The notes under the pieces are model-generated. The model saw only the letters and a program-made list of their open reading frames with translations. It ran no database searches and was not told the DNA's origin. The position numbers and the translations under genes were made by a program. Shown one piece after another: positions 1-5,095 of a DNA stretch of 5,212 nt (within the stretch, counting starts at the first letter, position 1; every line of letters starts with the position of its first letter). Source of the stretch: Chloroflexota bacterium (lineage in GTDB: Bacteria > Chloroflexota > UBA6077); NCBI GenBank assembly GCA_021845945.1, contig JAJZRD010000256.1, positions 1-5,212 of the forward strand, given 5' to 3'.

Positions 1-5
1 CAAAC

Positions 6-11
6 AAGGAG
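6..11 (+). promoter_or_regulatory. Shine-Dalgarno site of the PIN/TRAM gene
   Basis: AAGGAG ends 7 nt before the ATG at 19, which is ideal spacing and supports that start. No promoter can be assigned because only 18 nt precede the gene in this window. Confidence 0.8.
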
Positions 12-18
12 ACGAAGA

Positions 19-1071
19 ATGAGCATAGAATTGGCCATCCGCTTTATCGGCGCAGTGGTGGCGGCGATGGTGGGCTGGCAGTTCGGAATTATCCTTGCTG
101 ATACTTCATCCGCCAATTATCTGTTGTACGTCTTCACCATCTCCGCCGGAACCTTTGGAGTGGGGTTGCTCGCAACCCCGTACGTGACTACCCGCCCCTT
201 CAACTGGGCGAGGTCCAGGGTCACCAACATGCCTGCTCAGGATGTGGTGGCCGGAGCTATCGGCCTGGTGGGAGGCCTGTTGACCGGTGCGCTCCTCGCC
301 CTGCCTCTCTCGATGCTGCCTTCGTACCTCGGTCGCTTGCTCCCCGTGGTGGCCAGCCTGGTGCTGGGCTATTTTGGAGCCACCATCATGCTGACCCACC
401 GACGAGAGGTGTTCCAGTTGCTGGGGCTTCCTCGGGAGGCCAGCCGGGGGAAGGGGGGACAGGACCACAGTCGGGTGCTGGTTGACACCAGCGCCATCAT
501 CGATGGCCGAGTCGCCGACGTCAGTCATACAGGCTTCATCGTTGGAAGCATGGTGATCCCCAGGTTCGTGCTGGGGGAACTGCAGCAGATCGCAGACTCG
601 GCGGATGCGGTGCGGCGGAATCGGGGACGGCGGGGCCTGGAGATGCTGAACAAGCTACAGAAGGAGTCTGTGGCTCCCATCGAGATCTCGGACGCGGACG
701 TGGAGAACATCCCCGACGTGGACGGAAAGCTGGTGCGGCTGGCCAAGAGCCTGCGCTGCGCCATTATCACCAACGACTACAACTTGAATCGGGTGGCCGA
801 GTTGCAGGGGGTGAAGGTGCTCAACATCAACGAACTGGCCAACGCCGTGAAGTCGGTGGTGTTTCCGGGCGAGGAGATGGTGGTCCGCATAATCCAGGAG
901 GGCAAGGAGTTCGGCCAGGGGGTCGCATACCTGGACGACGGTACCATGGTGGTGGTGGAGAACGGACGCCGGCACATCAACGCCGACCTGGACATAGTGG
1001 TGACTCGGGTGCTGCAGACCGTGGCCGGGCGGATGATTTTCGCCCACCCCAAGACGCCGCACCCCAATTAG
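19..1071 (+). CDS. Membrane-anchored PIN/TRAM-domain protein (YacL-type putative RNase)
   Basis: The 350-residue protein has about four hydrophobic segments at residues 5-26, 33-56, 75-100 and 106-125. A basic, Gly-rich linker (about 128-150) leads to a PIN nuclease domain (about 151-275) and then a TRAM-like beta domain (about 282-342). The PIN acidic set is visible: D156 in VDTSAIIDGR, E187 in LGELQQIAD, D235 in DVDGKLV and D253 in ITNDYN. PIN domains are metal-dependent RNases, and TRAM domains bind RNA. The inferred role is a membrane-tethered RNA-processing or RNA-decay enzyme with the catalytic part probably cytoplasmic; its substrate is unknown. Bacillus YacL has the same architecture and also lies directly upstream of ispD, which supports orthology. 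The start is fixed by a well-spaced AAGGAG. The stop is 27 nt before ispD, so co-transcription is likely. All catalytic positions appear intact. Confidence 0.92.
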   Translation: MSIELAIRFIGAVVAAMVGWQFGIILADTSSANYLLYVFTISAGTFGVGLLATPYVTTRPFNWARSRVTNMPAQDVVAGAIGLVGGLLTGALLALPLSMLPSYLGRLLPVVASLVLGYFGATIMLTHRREVFQLLGLPREASRGKGGQDHSRVLVDTSAIIDGRVADVSHTGFIVGSMVIPRFVLGELQQIADSADAVRRNRGRRGLEMLNKLQKESVAPIEISDADVENIPDVDGKLVRLAKSLRCAIITNDYNLNRVAELQGVKVLNINELANAVKSVVFPGEEMVVRIIQEGKEFGQGVAYLDDGTMVVVENGRRHINADLDIVVTRVLQTVAGRMIFAHPKTPHPN

Positions 1072-1098
1072 AAGAACAGCCAGGAGACTAGCAGACAG

Positions 1099-1860
1099 AT
1101 GCCAGGACCGAGGGCTGAGGACTCAGGACTGAGTGACCAGGGCTCGCCTCAGTCCGCAGCCCTCGGACCTCAGTCCTTGACACGGGCGGCGATAGTGGTG
1201 GCGGCTGGCCGCGGGACCCGCATGGGCGACGACAAGGTCTGGCTTCCTCTGGGAAGCCTGCCGGTGGTAGCCTATTCGTTGAAGGCGTTTGCCGCTGTCT
1301 CGGCAGTTCGGCGGCTAGTCCTGGTGGTGAGCCGGGAGAGGGTGGCGCGAGGGCAGGAACTGGTCGCCCACCTGGGGATCCCGGCTCTCGTGTGCGTGGG
1401 CGGGGAGAAGCGACAGGACTCCGTACGGAACGGGCTGGATGCGCTGGGCGACGAGGATCTGGTAGCCATCCACGACGGAGCCCGTCCCCTGGTCAGCGCC
1501 AAGCTGATCGAGGCCTGTTACCAGGTAGCCGAAAGGGACGGAGCGGCTATCCCGGCCGTTCCCGTGCGAGACACGGTGAAGCGTGCTTCCCAGGATCTGT
1601 GGGTTACCGGCACCGTGGATCGGTCGGGGCTCTGGGCTGTGCAGACACCTCAGGCCTTCAGAACAGAGCTGATCCGTAGGGCGTACCAGCAGCTTGATCG
1701 GGATGTCACCGACGACGCGGCGGCCGTGGAACTGCTGGGCCATCCGGTGAGGATCGTGGCCGGGGACCCATGGAACCTGAAGCTCACCGTTCGGGCAGAC
1801 ATGGTGGTCGCTCAGGCGCTGATCGAAGAGCAGCAAAGGGGGGGCCAGGGGGGGCGATAG
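1099..1860 (+). CDS. ispD: 2-C-methyl-D-erythritol 4-phosphate cytidylyltransferase
   Basis: IspD transfers CMP from CTP to MEP, giving CDP-ME, the third step of the MEP isoprenoid pathway; it is cytosolic. Family motifs appear in order: AAGRGTRMG (35-43, with R41 as the catalytic Arg), K46, GGEKRQDSV (101-109), HDGARP (125-130), RDTVKR (157-162), TVDRSGLWAVQTPQAF (172-187, R175), TDDAAAVE (204-211) and NLKLT (226-230, K228). HDGARP replaces the usual HDAARP. The core starts at about residue 28 and is preceded by an Arg/Ser/Gly-rich leader encoded entirely by a heptamer repeat. The ATG at 1099 has AGGAG at 1082-1086, a loose 12-nt spacing. An in-frame TTG at 1177 gives a 227-residue protein of typical family length but has no good Shine-Dalgarno site. 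Function is secure; the start is uncertain. Two G7 tracts lie in the last eight codons. Confidence 0.95.
   Translation: MPGPRAEDSGLSDQGSPQSAALGPQSLTRAAIVVAAGRGTRMGDDKVWLPLGSLPVVAYSLKAFAAVSAVRRLVLVVSRERVARGQELVAHLGIPALVCVGGEKRQDSVRNGLDALGDEDLVAIHDGARPLVSAKLIEACYQVAERDGAAIPAVPVRDTVKRASQDLWVTGTVDRSGLWAVQTPQAFRTELIRRAYQQLDRDVTDDAAAVELLGHPVRIVAGDPWNLKLTVRADMVVAQALIEEQQRGGQGGR
1104..1177 (+). repeat. Heptamer array arranged as an inverted repeat, inside the 5' end of ispD
   Basis: Six forward 7-mers of type AGGRCTN run from 1104 to 1145: AGGACCG, AGGGCTG, AGGACTC, AGGACTG, AGTGACC and AGGGCTC. After GCCT come four 7-mers in the opposite sense at 1150-1177: CAGTCCG, CAGCCCT, CGGACCT and CAGTCCT. 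The arms can pair: CCGAGGGCTG (1108-1117) with CAGCCCTCGG (1157-1166), and GGACTGAG (1126-1133) with CTCAGTCC (1148-1155), leaving a 14-nt loop. The period of 7 is not a codon multiple, and the array precedes the conserved IspD core, so it looks like a repeat element rather than ancestral coding sequence. The hairpin could mask ribosome access. Confidence 0.85.
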
Positions 1861-1878
1861 GCCTCGCCCTGGCGGGCG
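1838..1878 (+). promoter_or_regulatory. Candidate -1 frameshift site: two G7 tracts plus a downstream hairpin
   Basis: G7 runs at 1838-1844 and 1848-1854 are separated by CCA. In the ispD frame the first contains G GGG GGC (1839-1845) and the second G GGG GGG (1848-1854). Both fit the X XXY YYZ slippery pattern, and the second ends just before CGA TAG. A GC-only 5-bp stem, CGCCC(1865-1869)/GGGCG(1874-1878), starts 10 nt after the second heptamer. The -1 frame is open from here into ispF. Pattern and geometry are seen directly; actual frameshifting is inference, and homopolymer length error or ordinary G-rich sequence is the simpler alternative. Confidence 0.35.
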
Positions 1879-1880
1879 CG

Positions 1881-1900
1881 GACATGCCCTCTGGCATGTT
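1881..1900 (+). other. Stem-loop in the ispD-ispF spacer
   Basis: ACATGCC (1882-1888) and GGCATGT (1893-1899) form a perfect 7-bp stem around a CTCT loop, extendable by one G-T pair. No T-run follows, so it is not a canonical intrinsic terminator, and ispF must still be expressed. An RNA-processing, mRNA-stabilising or frameshift-related role is possible but unproven. The rest of the 1861-1952 spacer holds only the ispF ribosome binding site. Confidence 0.5.
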
Positions 1901-1952
1901 CACGGGAGTATCGCAGGCAAATCCCTCAAACATCTGTCTTGGAGTGTGTAGC

Positions 1953-2471
1953 ATGGCCGCACAGATGCGCGTGGGCATGGGCTACGATACCCACCGGTTG
2001 GTGGTGGGGCGACCTCTGGTGCTGGGTGGGGTGAGGATGGACCACACCCGGGGGCTGGAGGGCTTCTCGGACGCAGACGCCCTGCTGCATGCCATCATGG
2101 ATGCGATGTTGGGCGGGGCCGGTCTCGACGACATCGGGCATCACTTCCCGCCGGGAGATGAGCGGTTTCGGAACGCCTCCAGCCTCAAGTTGCTGGGCGT
2201 GGTGCGCTCCCTGGTGGAGCAGGCGGGTTGGCTGGTGGTCAACGTCGACTCGACGGTGCTGGCGGAGCGGCCGAAGCTGGCTCCCTATGTGCCGGCGATG
2301 AAGAGAGCTATTGGCGAAGTGCTTGGCGTCTCCGAGGGGCAGGTGGGGATAAAGGCCACAACCAACGAGGGGCTGGGGTTCGTCGGGCGGGGCGAGGGGA
2401 TCGCGGCCATGGCCGTGGTGCTTCTGGCCCGACAGGAAGAGGAAGGTCTGGAGGATCAGCTTGGCTCTTAG
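1953..2471 (+). CDS. ispF: 2-C-methyl-D-erythritol 2,4-cyclodiphosphate synthase
   Basis: IspF cyclises CDP-ME 2-phosphate to MEcPP with release of CMP, the fifth MEP-pathway step; the family works as a cytosolic homotrimer. This protein is 172 residues against the usual 155-160. The zinc ligands are visible as D12 and H14 in GYDTH and H46 in SDADALLHAIMDAMLG (39-54). DDIGHHFPPGD (59-69) and the C-terminal KATTNEGLGFVGRGEGIAAMA signature are also intact. An acidic tail of about 12 residues explains the extra length. The ATG at 1953 was chosen because GGAG at 1941-1944 is 8 nt upstream and the family core starts a few residues later; ATG 1965 is an alternative. The frame stays open upstream through the spacer into ispD, which allows the frameshift fusion described in the findings. 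The last 11 nt overlap cysS. Confidence 0.95.
   Translation: MAAQMRVGMGYDTHRLVVGRPLVLGGVRMDHTRGLEGFSDADALLHAIMDAMLGGAGLDDIGHHFPPGDERFRNASSLKLLGVVRSLVEQAGWLVVNVDSTVLAERPKLAPYVPAMKRAIGEVLGVSEGQVGIKATTNEGLGFVGRGEGIAAMAVVLLARQEEEGLEDQLGS
2450..2454 (+). promoter_or_regulatory. Shine-Dalgarno site selecting the cysS TTG start
   Basis: GGAGG lies inside the ispF coding region, 6 nt before the TTG at 2461. The next in-frame candidate, GTG 2473, would be 18 nt away, so TTG is preferred. The layout implies translational coupling of cysS to ispF. Confidence 0.8.
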
Positions 2472-3876
2472 AGTGTTCAATACGTTGACGGGGTCGGAAG
2501 AGGAGTTCAAGCCGCAAGGCGAAGTGGTGGAGATGTACGTCTGCGGGATGACCCCAAAATTCCACCCTCATATCGGACATGCGCGGCTCTTCGTTTCCAC
2601 CGACGTCATTCGGCGCTACCTGGACTATAGAGGCTACACAGTTCATTTCGTCCAGAACTTCACGGATGTGGACGACAAGATCATAGCCCGGTCCAATCGG
2701 GAGGGCATTCCGGCCCACGAGGTGGCGGAGAAGTACACCCTTTCCTACTTCGAGGCCATGGACGCCCTGAATGTGCTCCACGCCGACGACTATCCTAAAG
2801 CTACCCTGGTGATCCCCAGCATCATCGAGTTCATCCAGAAGTTGATGGCCGAGGGCTATGCCTACGAGGTTGAGGGCAACGTCTACTACGAGGTAGCCAG
2901 ATTCCCCGAGTACGGCAAGCTCTCGGGGCGGACCGAAGAGGGGGTCATGGCGGGGGCTCGGGTAGAGGTGGAACCGAACAAGAGGGATCCCCGGGACTTT
3001 GCTCTGTGGAAGAGGGCGAAGCCCGGCGAGCCCGCCTGGGCCAGCCCCTGGGGGCCCGGGCGCCCCGGCTGGCACATCGAGTGCTCGACCATGATCCGGG
3101 AGACCCTGGGCCAGCAGATCGACATCCACGCAGGCGGCCGGGACCTGATCTTCCCCCACCACGAGAACGAGATCGCCCAGAGCGAGGCCTACTGCCATTG
3201 CTCTCCCTTCGTGCGCTACTGGGTGCACATCGGGCTGCTGAACATCGGCGGGGAGAAGATGTCCCACTCCCTGAACAACTTCCTGACCGTCCAGCAGATC
3301 CTGGAGCGGTACGAGCCGGCGGCTTTGAGGCTGTACCTGATCTCCATCCCTTACCGAGCCCCGATGACCTACACCGACGAGTCGATCGAGGTGGCCGCCA
3401 GGGGGCTGGCGCGGCTGCGGTCGGCCCTGGAGCCGGTGCGGGGTGCCGCTGCCCAGCGACCGGCGCGGCCGGAGGAGCGAGAGACGGTGGCGCGGCTGGT
3501 AGAGTCGGCCCGGCAGGCCTTCGAGGAGGGCATGGACTCGGACTTCAACACCGCCCAGGGGCTGGCCGCCCTCTACGATCTCTCGCGGGAGACGAACAGG
3601 CTGCGCAGCCAGGAGGGCTACTCGGCGGGGGCGCTGGAGCCGGCCCAGGCGGAGCTAGTGAAGCTGGCCGGGGTGCTGGGACTGGAGCTGCGGGTCGCCG
3701 AGGCGGAGGAGGCGCATGCGGCGGCGCCCTACATCGACCTGCTGGTGGAGTTGCGGGGGAAGCTGCGGACGGCGAAGCAGTGGGCCCTGGCCGACGAGGT
3801 GAGGGATCGCCTCAAGGCGCTGGGGGTGGCGCTGGAGGACAGGCCCGAGGGAACGATCTGGAAGTACTGGGCGTAA
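2461..3876 (+). CDS. cysS: Cysteinyl-tRNA synthetase
   Basis: This class I aminoacyl-tRNA synthetase charges tRNA-Cys with cysteine using ATP in the cytosol. The 471-residue length is typical. The Rossmann core carries the HIGH motif (37-40). The zinc-site residues C28, C208 (GWHIECS), H233 and E237 (FPHHENEIAQ) match the known CysRS set. KMSHS at 266-270 replaces KMSKS, and the DALR-type helical domain spans about 285-400. The C-terminal ADEVRDRLKALGVALED...GTIWKYW segment is typical of the anticodon-binding end. Two signatures diverge: YVCGMTPKFHPHIGHAR instead of the usual CGPTVY...HIGN/HAR, and His at the second KMSKS lysine followed by LNN instead of LGN. Everything else looks intact, so an active enzyme is expected. 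MshC ligase is a paralogue to consider, but the full-length C-terminal tRNA-binding part argues for CysRS. The start is TTG, overlapping ispF by 11 nt. Confidence 0.95.
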   Translation: MALRVFNTLTGSEEEFKPQGEVVEMYVCGMTPKFHPHIGHARLFVSTDVIRRYLDYRGYTVHFVQNFTDVDDKIIARSNREGIPAHEVAEKYTLSYFEAMDALNVLHADDYPKATLVIPSIIEFIQKLMAEGYAYEVEGNVYYEVARFPEYGKLSGRTEEGVMAGARVEVEPNKRDPRDFALWKRAKPGEPAWASPWGPGRPGWHIECSTMIRETLGQQIDIHAGGRDLIFPHHENEIAQSEAYCHCSPFVRYWVHIGLLNIGGEKMSHSLNNFLTVQQILERYEPAALRLYLISIPYRAPMTYTDESIEVAARGLARLRSALEPVRGAAAQRPARPEERETVARLVESARQAFEEGMDSDFNTAQGLAALYDLSRETNRLRSQEGYSAGALEPAQAELVKLAGVLGLELRVAEAEEAHAAAPYIDLLVELRGKLRTAKQWALADEVRDRLKALGVALEDRPEGTIWKYWA

Positions 3877-3913
3877 GACCGGGAGAGGGGGAGCCGGAGA
3901 GACCGGGAAGGAA

Positions 3914-3958
3914 CAGGATAGACAGGACAGATAGGATAGATACGATAGACACAATGGG
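3914..3958 (+). repeat. 9-mer tandem array in the cysS-rlmB spacer
   Basis: Consecutive units are CAGGATAGA (3914-3922), CAGGACAGA (3923-3931), TAGGATAGA (3932-3940) and TACGATAGA (3941-3949), then a decayed unit CACAATGGG (3950-3958). The A-rich composition contrasts sharply with the surrounding GC-rich DNA. No gene, promoter or terminator is evident here. Confidence 0.85.
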
Positions 3959-3982
3959 AACCGGGGGAACCGCGAAGGGCAC

Positions 3983-4062
3983 GACGGGGATGACGCGGGG
4001 ACGCGGGGACACGGAGACGCGGTGAGGGGGGACGGGGTGACGGGGAGACGGGGGGACGGGGA
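3983..4062 (+). repeat. 8-mer tandem array spanning the predicted rlmB start
   Basis: About ten units of consensus GACGSGGN follow each other: GACGGGGA plus one T, GACGCGGG twice, GACACGGA, GACGCGGT, a 7-nt GAGGGGG, GACGGGGT, GACGGGGA, GACGGGGG and GACGGGGA. Both in-frame GTG codons here (4022, 4037) arise where a unit ends in T and the next begins with GA. The start codon is therefore a by-product of the repeat, and copy-number change by 8 nt would move it relative to the downstream frame. Confidence 0.85.
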
Positions 4063-5032
4063 GAAGCACGGACCGGCAGGGCCGGAGGCGCCGAGGGGCG
4101 AAGGTGCGGGCCCGAAGGGACGGGGGGAAAGGCCCGGAGGCGGCGAGGGGGCGAGACACAGGGGCGGCGAGAGGGCGGAAGGCCGGAGAGAAGGGGGAAC
4201 GGGCGGGCGGGAGGCTGGCGCAGGGCGACGGGGCCAGCCCGAGAGGGAGCGGAGGCCGGAACGACCGCCGTCGATCGCGCCAGCGCTGCGGGTGGCGCCC
4301 GAGCAGGAGGTCCTGTACGGCAGAAACGCGGTGATGGAGGCGCTGCGCGCGGGGAAGCGGGTGCGGCGTCTTCTCGTTTCTCCCGAGGCGATGCGGGAGG
4401 AGTATGTCCGCGATGCGGTGGGGATGGCCCGGCGGCTGGGCATCGTCGCGGAGCAGGTGAGCCGGGCCCAGCTGGATGCCGTGGCGGCGGAGCACCAGGG
4501 GTTGGTCGCGGTGGTGTCGGCGTTCGAGTATGCCGGGTGGGGGGATCTGCTGGAGCGGCTGAAGGGGGCGGAGGCGGCTCCGGCGGTGCTGCTGCTGGAT
4601 ACGTTGCAGGACCCTCAGAACCTGGGGACGCTGCTGCGCACTTCGGAGGCGGTAGGGCTGGACGCCGTGGTGCTGCCGAAGAAGCGCTCGGTCCACATCA
4701 CGCCCGGGGTGGTGCGTGCCTCGGCGGGGGCGGTGGAGCACATGGCGGTGGCTCGGGTGCCGAACCTGGTGCGAGCGGTGGAGGATCTGAAGGAGATAGG
4801 CTTCTGGATCGCCGGCATCGACATGGAGGGGGACCGGTTCCACTGGGAGCTGGACATGACGGGTCCGACGGCGCTGGTGCTGGGGGGCGAGGATCGGGGG
4901 ATCGGGCCGCTGCTGAAGGAGAAGTGCGACTTCCTGATCCGGTTGCCGATGCGGGGAAAGGTGAACTCGCTGAACGCGGCGGCGGCGGGGTCGGTCGTGC
5001 TGTACGAGATGGTGCGGCAGCGGATGGAGTGA
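4022..5032 (+). CDS. rlmB: 23S rRNA (guanosine-2'-O)-methyltransferase, SpoU/TrmH family (RlmB-like)
   Basis: SpoU-family enzymes use S-adenosylmethionine and a C-terminal trefoil knot; RlmB methylates G2251 of 23S rRNA in E. coli. The conserved core begins at LYGRNAVMEALRAGKRV (98-114), the L30e-like substrate-binding domain, which runs to HQGLVAVVSAFEY (158-170). The SPOUT domain follows, with DPQNLGTLLRTSEAVGLDAVVLP (197-219), GGEDRGIGPLL (288-298) and LPMRGKVNSLNAAAA (308-322). Residues 2-84 are an apparently disordered Arg/Gly/Glu-rich extension (26 Gly, 18 Arg) encoded by nearly T-free DNA. GTG 4022 is the furthest upstream start and lies in an 8-mer array with only GGAG at 4013-4016 before it. 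GTG 4292 would give 246 residues, close to normal RlmB length, but has no Shine-Dalgarno site. Enzyme identity is strong; the start and the exact target nucleotide are uncertain. It is the last gene of the + strand run. Confidence 0.88.
   Translation: MRGDGVTGRRGDGEKHGPAGPEAPRGEGAGPKGRGERPGGGEGARHRGGERAEGRREGGTGGREAGAGRRGQPERERRPERPPSIAPALRVAPEQEVLYGRNAVMEALRAGKRVRRLLVSPEAMREEYVRDAVGMARRLGIVAEQVSRAQLDAVAAEHQGLVAVVSAFEYAGWGDLLERLKGAEAAPAVLLLDTLQDPQNLGTLLRTSEAVGLDAVVLPKKRSVHITPGVVRASAGAVEHMAVARVPNLVRAVEDLKEIGFWIAGIDMEGDRFHWELDMTGPTALVLGGEDRGIGPLLKEKCDFLIRLPMRGKVNSLNAAAAGSVVLYEMVRQRME
4026..4061 (+). promoter_or_regulatory. G-quadruplex-type motif at the rlmB 5' end
   Basis: Five G-runs of at least four (4026-4031, 4034-4037, 4042-4045, 4050-4055, 4058-4061) are separated by loops of 2-4 nt (AC, TGAC, AGAC, AC). 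This matches the standard G4 pattern on the coding strand and mRNA, just after the GTG at 4022. Folding and any regulatory effect are inferred. Confidence 0.55.
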
Positions 5033-5095
5033 CCCCCTTTGCATCTACAACCGACGGGTTAAATCACAAGGATTAGGCAGCGCCATTCCCAGCGC

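Larger units (their letters stand above)
3956..4270 (+). other. T-depleted, G-rich segment over the cysS-rlmB junction
   Basis: By hand count 4021-4260 contains 4 T and about 140 G in 240 nt, with no T from 4106 to 4215; 3956-4020 adds only one T, at 3991. Because every stop codon begins with T, reading frames on this strand stay open by composition alone. The open rlmB 5' extension is therefore weak evidence of translation. Confidence 0.85.

Noticed and set aside
1770..1952. Upstream extension of ispF to ATG 1770
   Set aside because: This part overlaps the conserved IspD C-terminus in another frame. ATG 1953 has a Shine-Dalgarno site and fits the family start. The open frame is kept only as a frameshift possibility.
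2308..3267. 319-codon - strand open frame opposite ispF and cysS
   Set aside because: It lies opposite well-conserved cysS motifs and shows no recognisable domain; treated as a mirror of a high-GC gene.
3006..4025. 339-codon + strand open frame overlapping cysS
   Set aside because: It is a +1-type shadow of cysS with Gly/Arg/Ala-rich low-complexity translation; it extends past the cysS stop only because the spacer is repeat-rich and T-poor.
3914..4062. CRISPR-like array between cysS and rlmB
   Set aside because: Units are 8-9 nt and contiguous with no spacers, so these are simple tandem repeats, not CRISPR.
3812..5044. 410-codon - strand open frame opposite cysS end and rlmB
   Set aside because: It is antisense to conserved rlmB and cysS codons and yields Arg/Pro/His/Leu-rich sequence with no domain; it is explained by high GC and strand skew.
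5049..5060. AACC-GACG-GGTT mini-hairpin after rlmB
   Set aside because: A 4-bp stem is expected by chance and no T-run follows.
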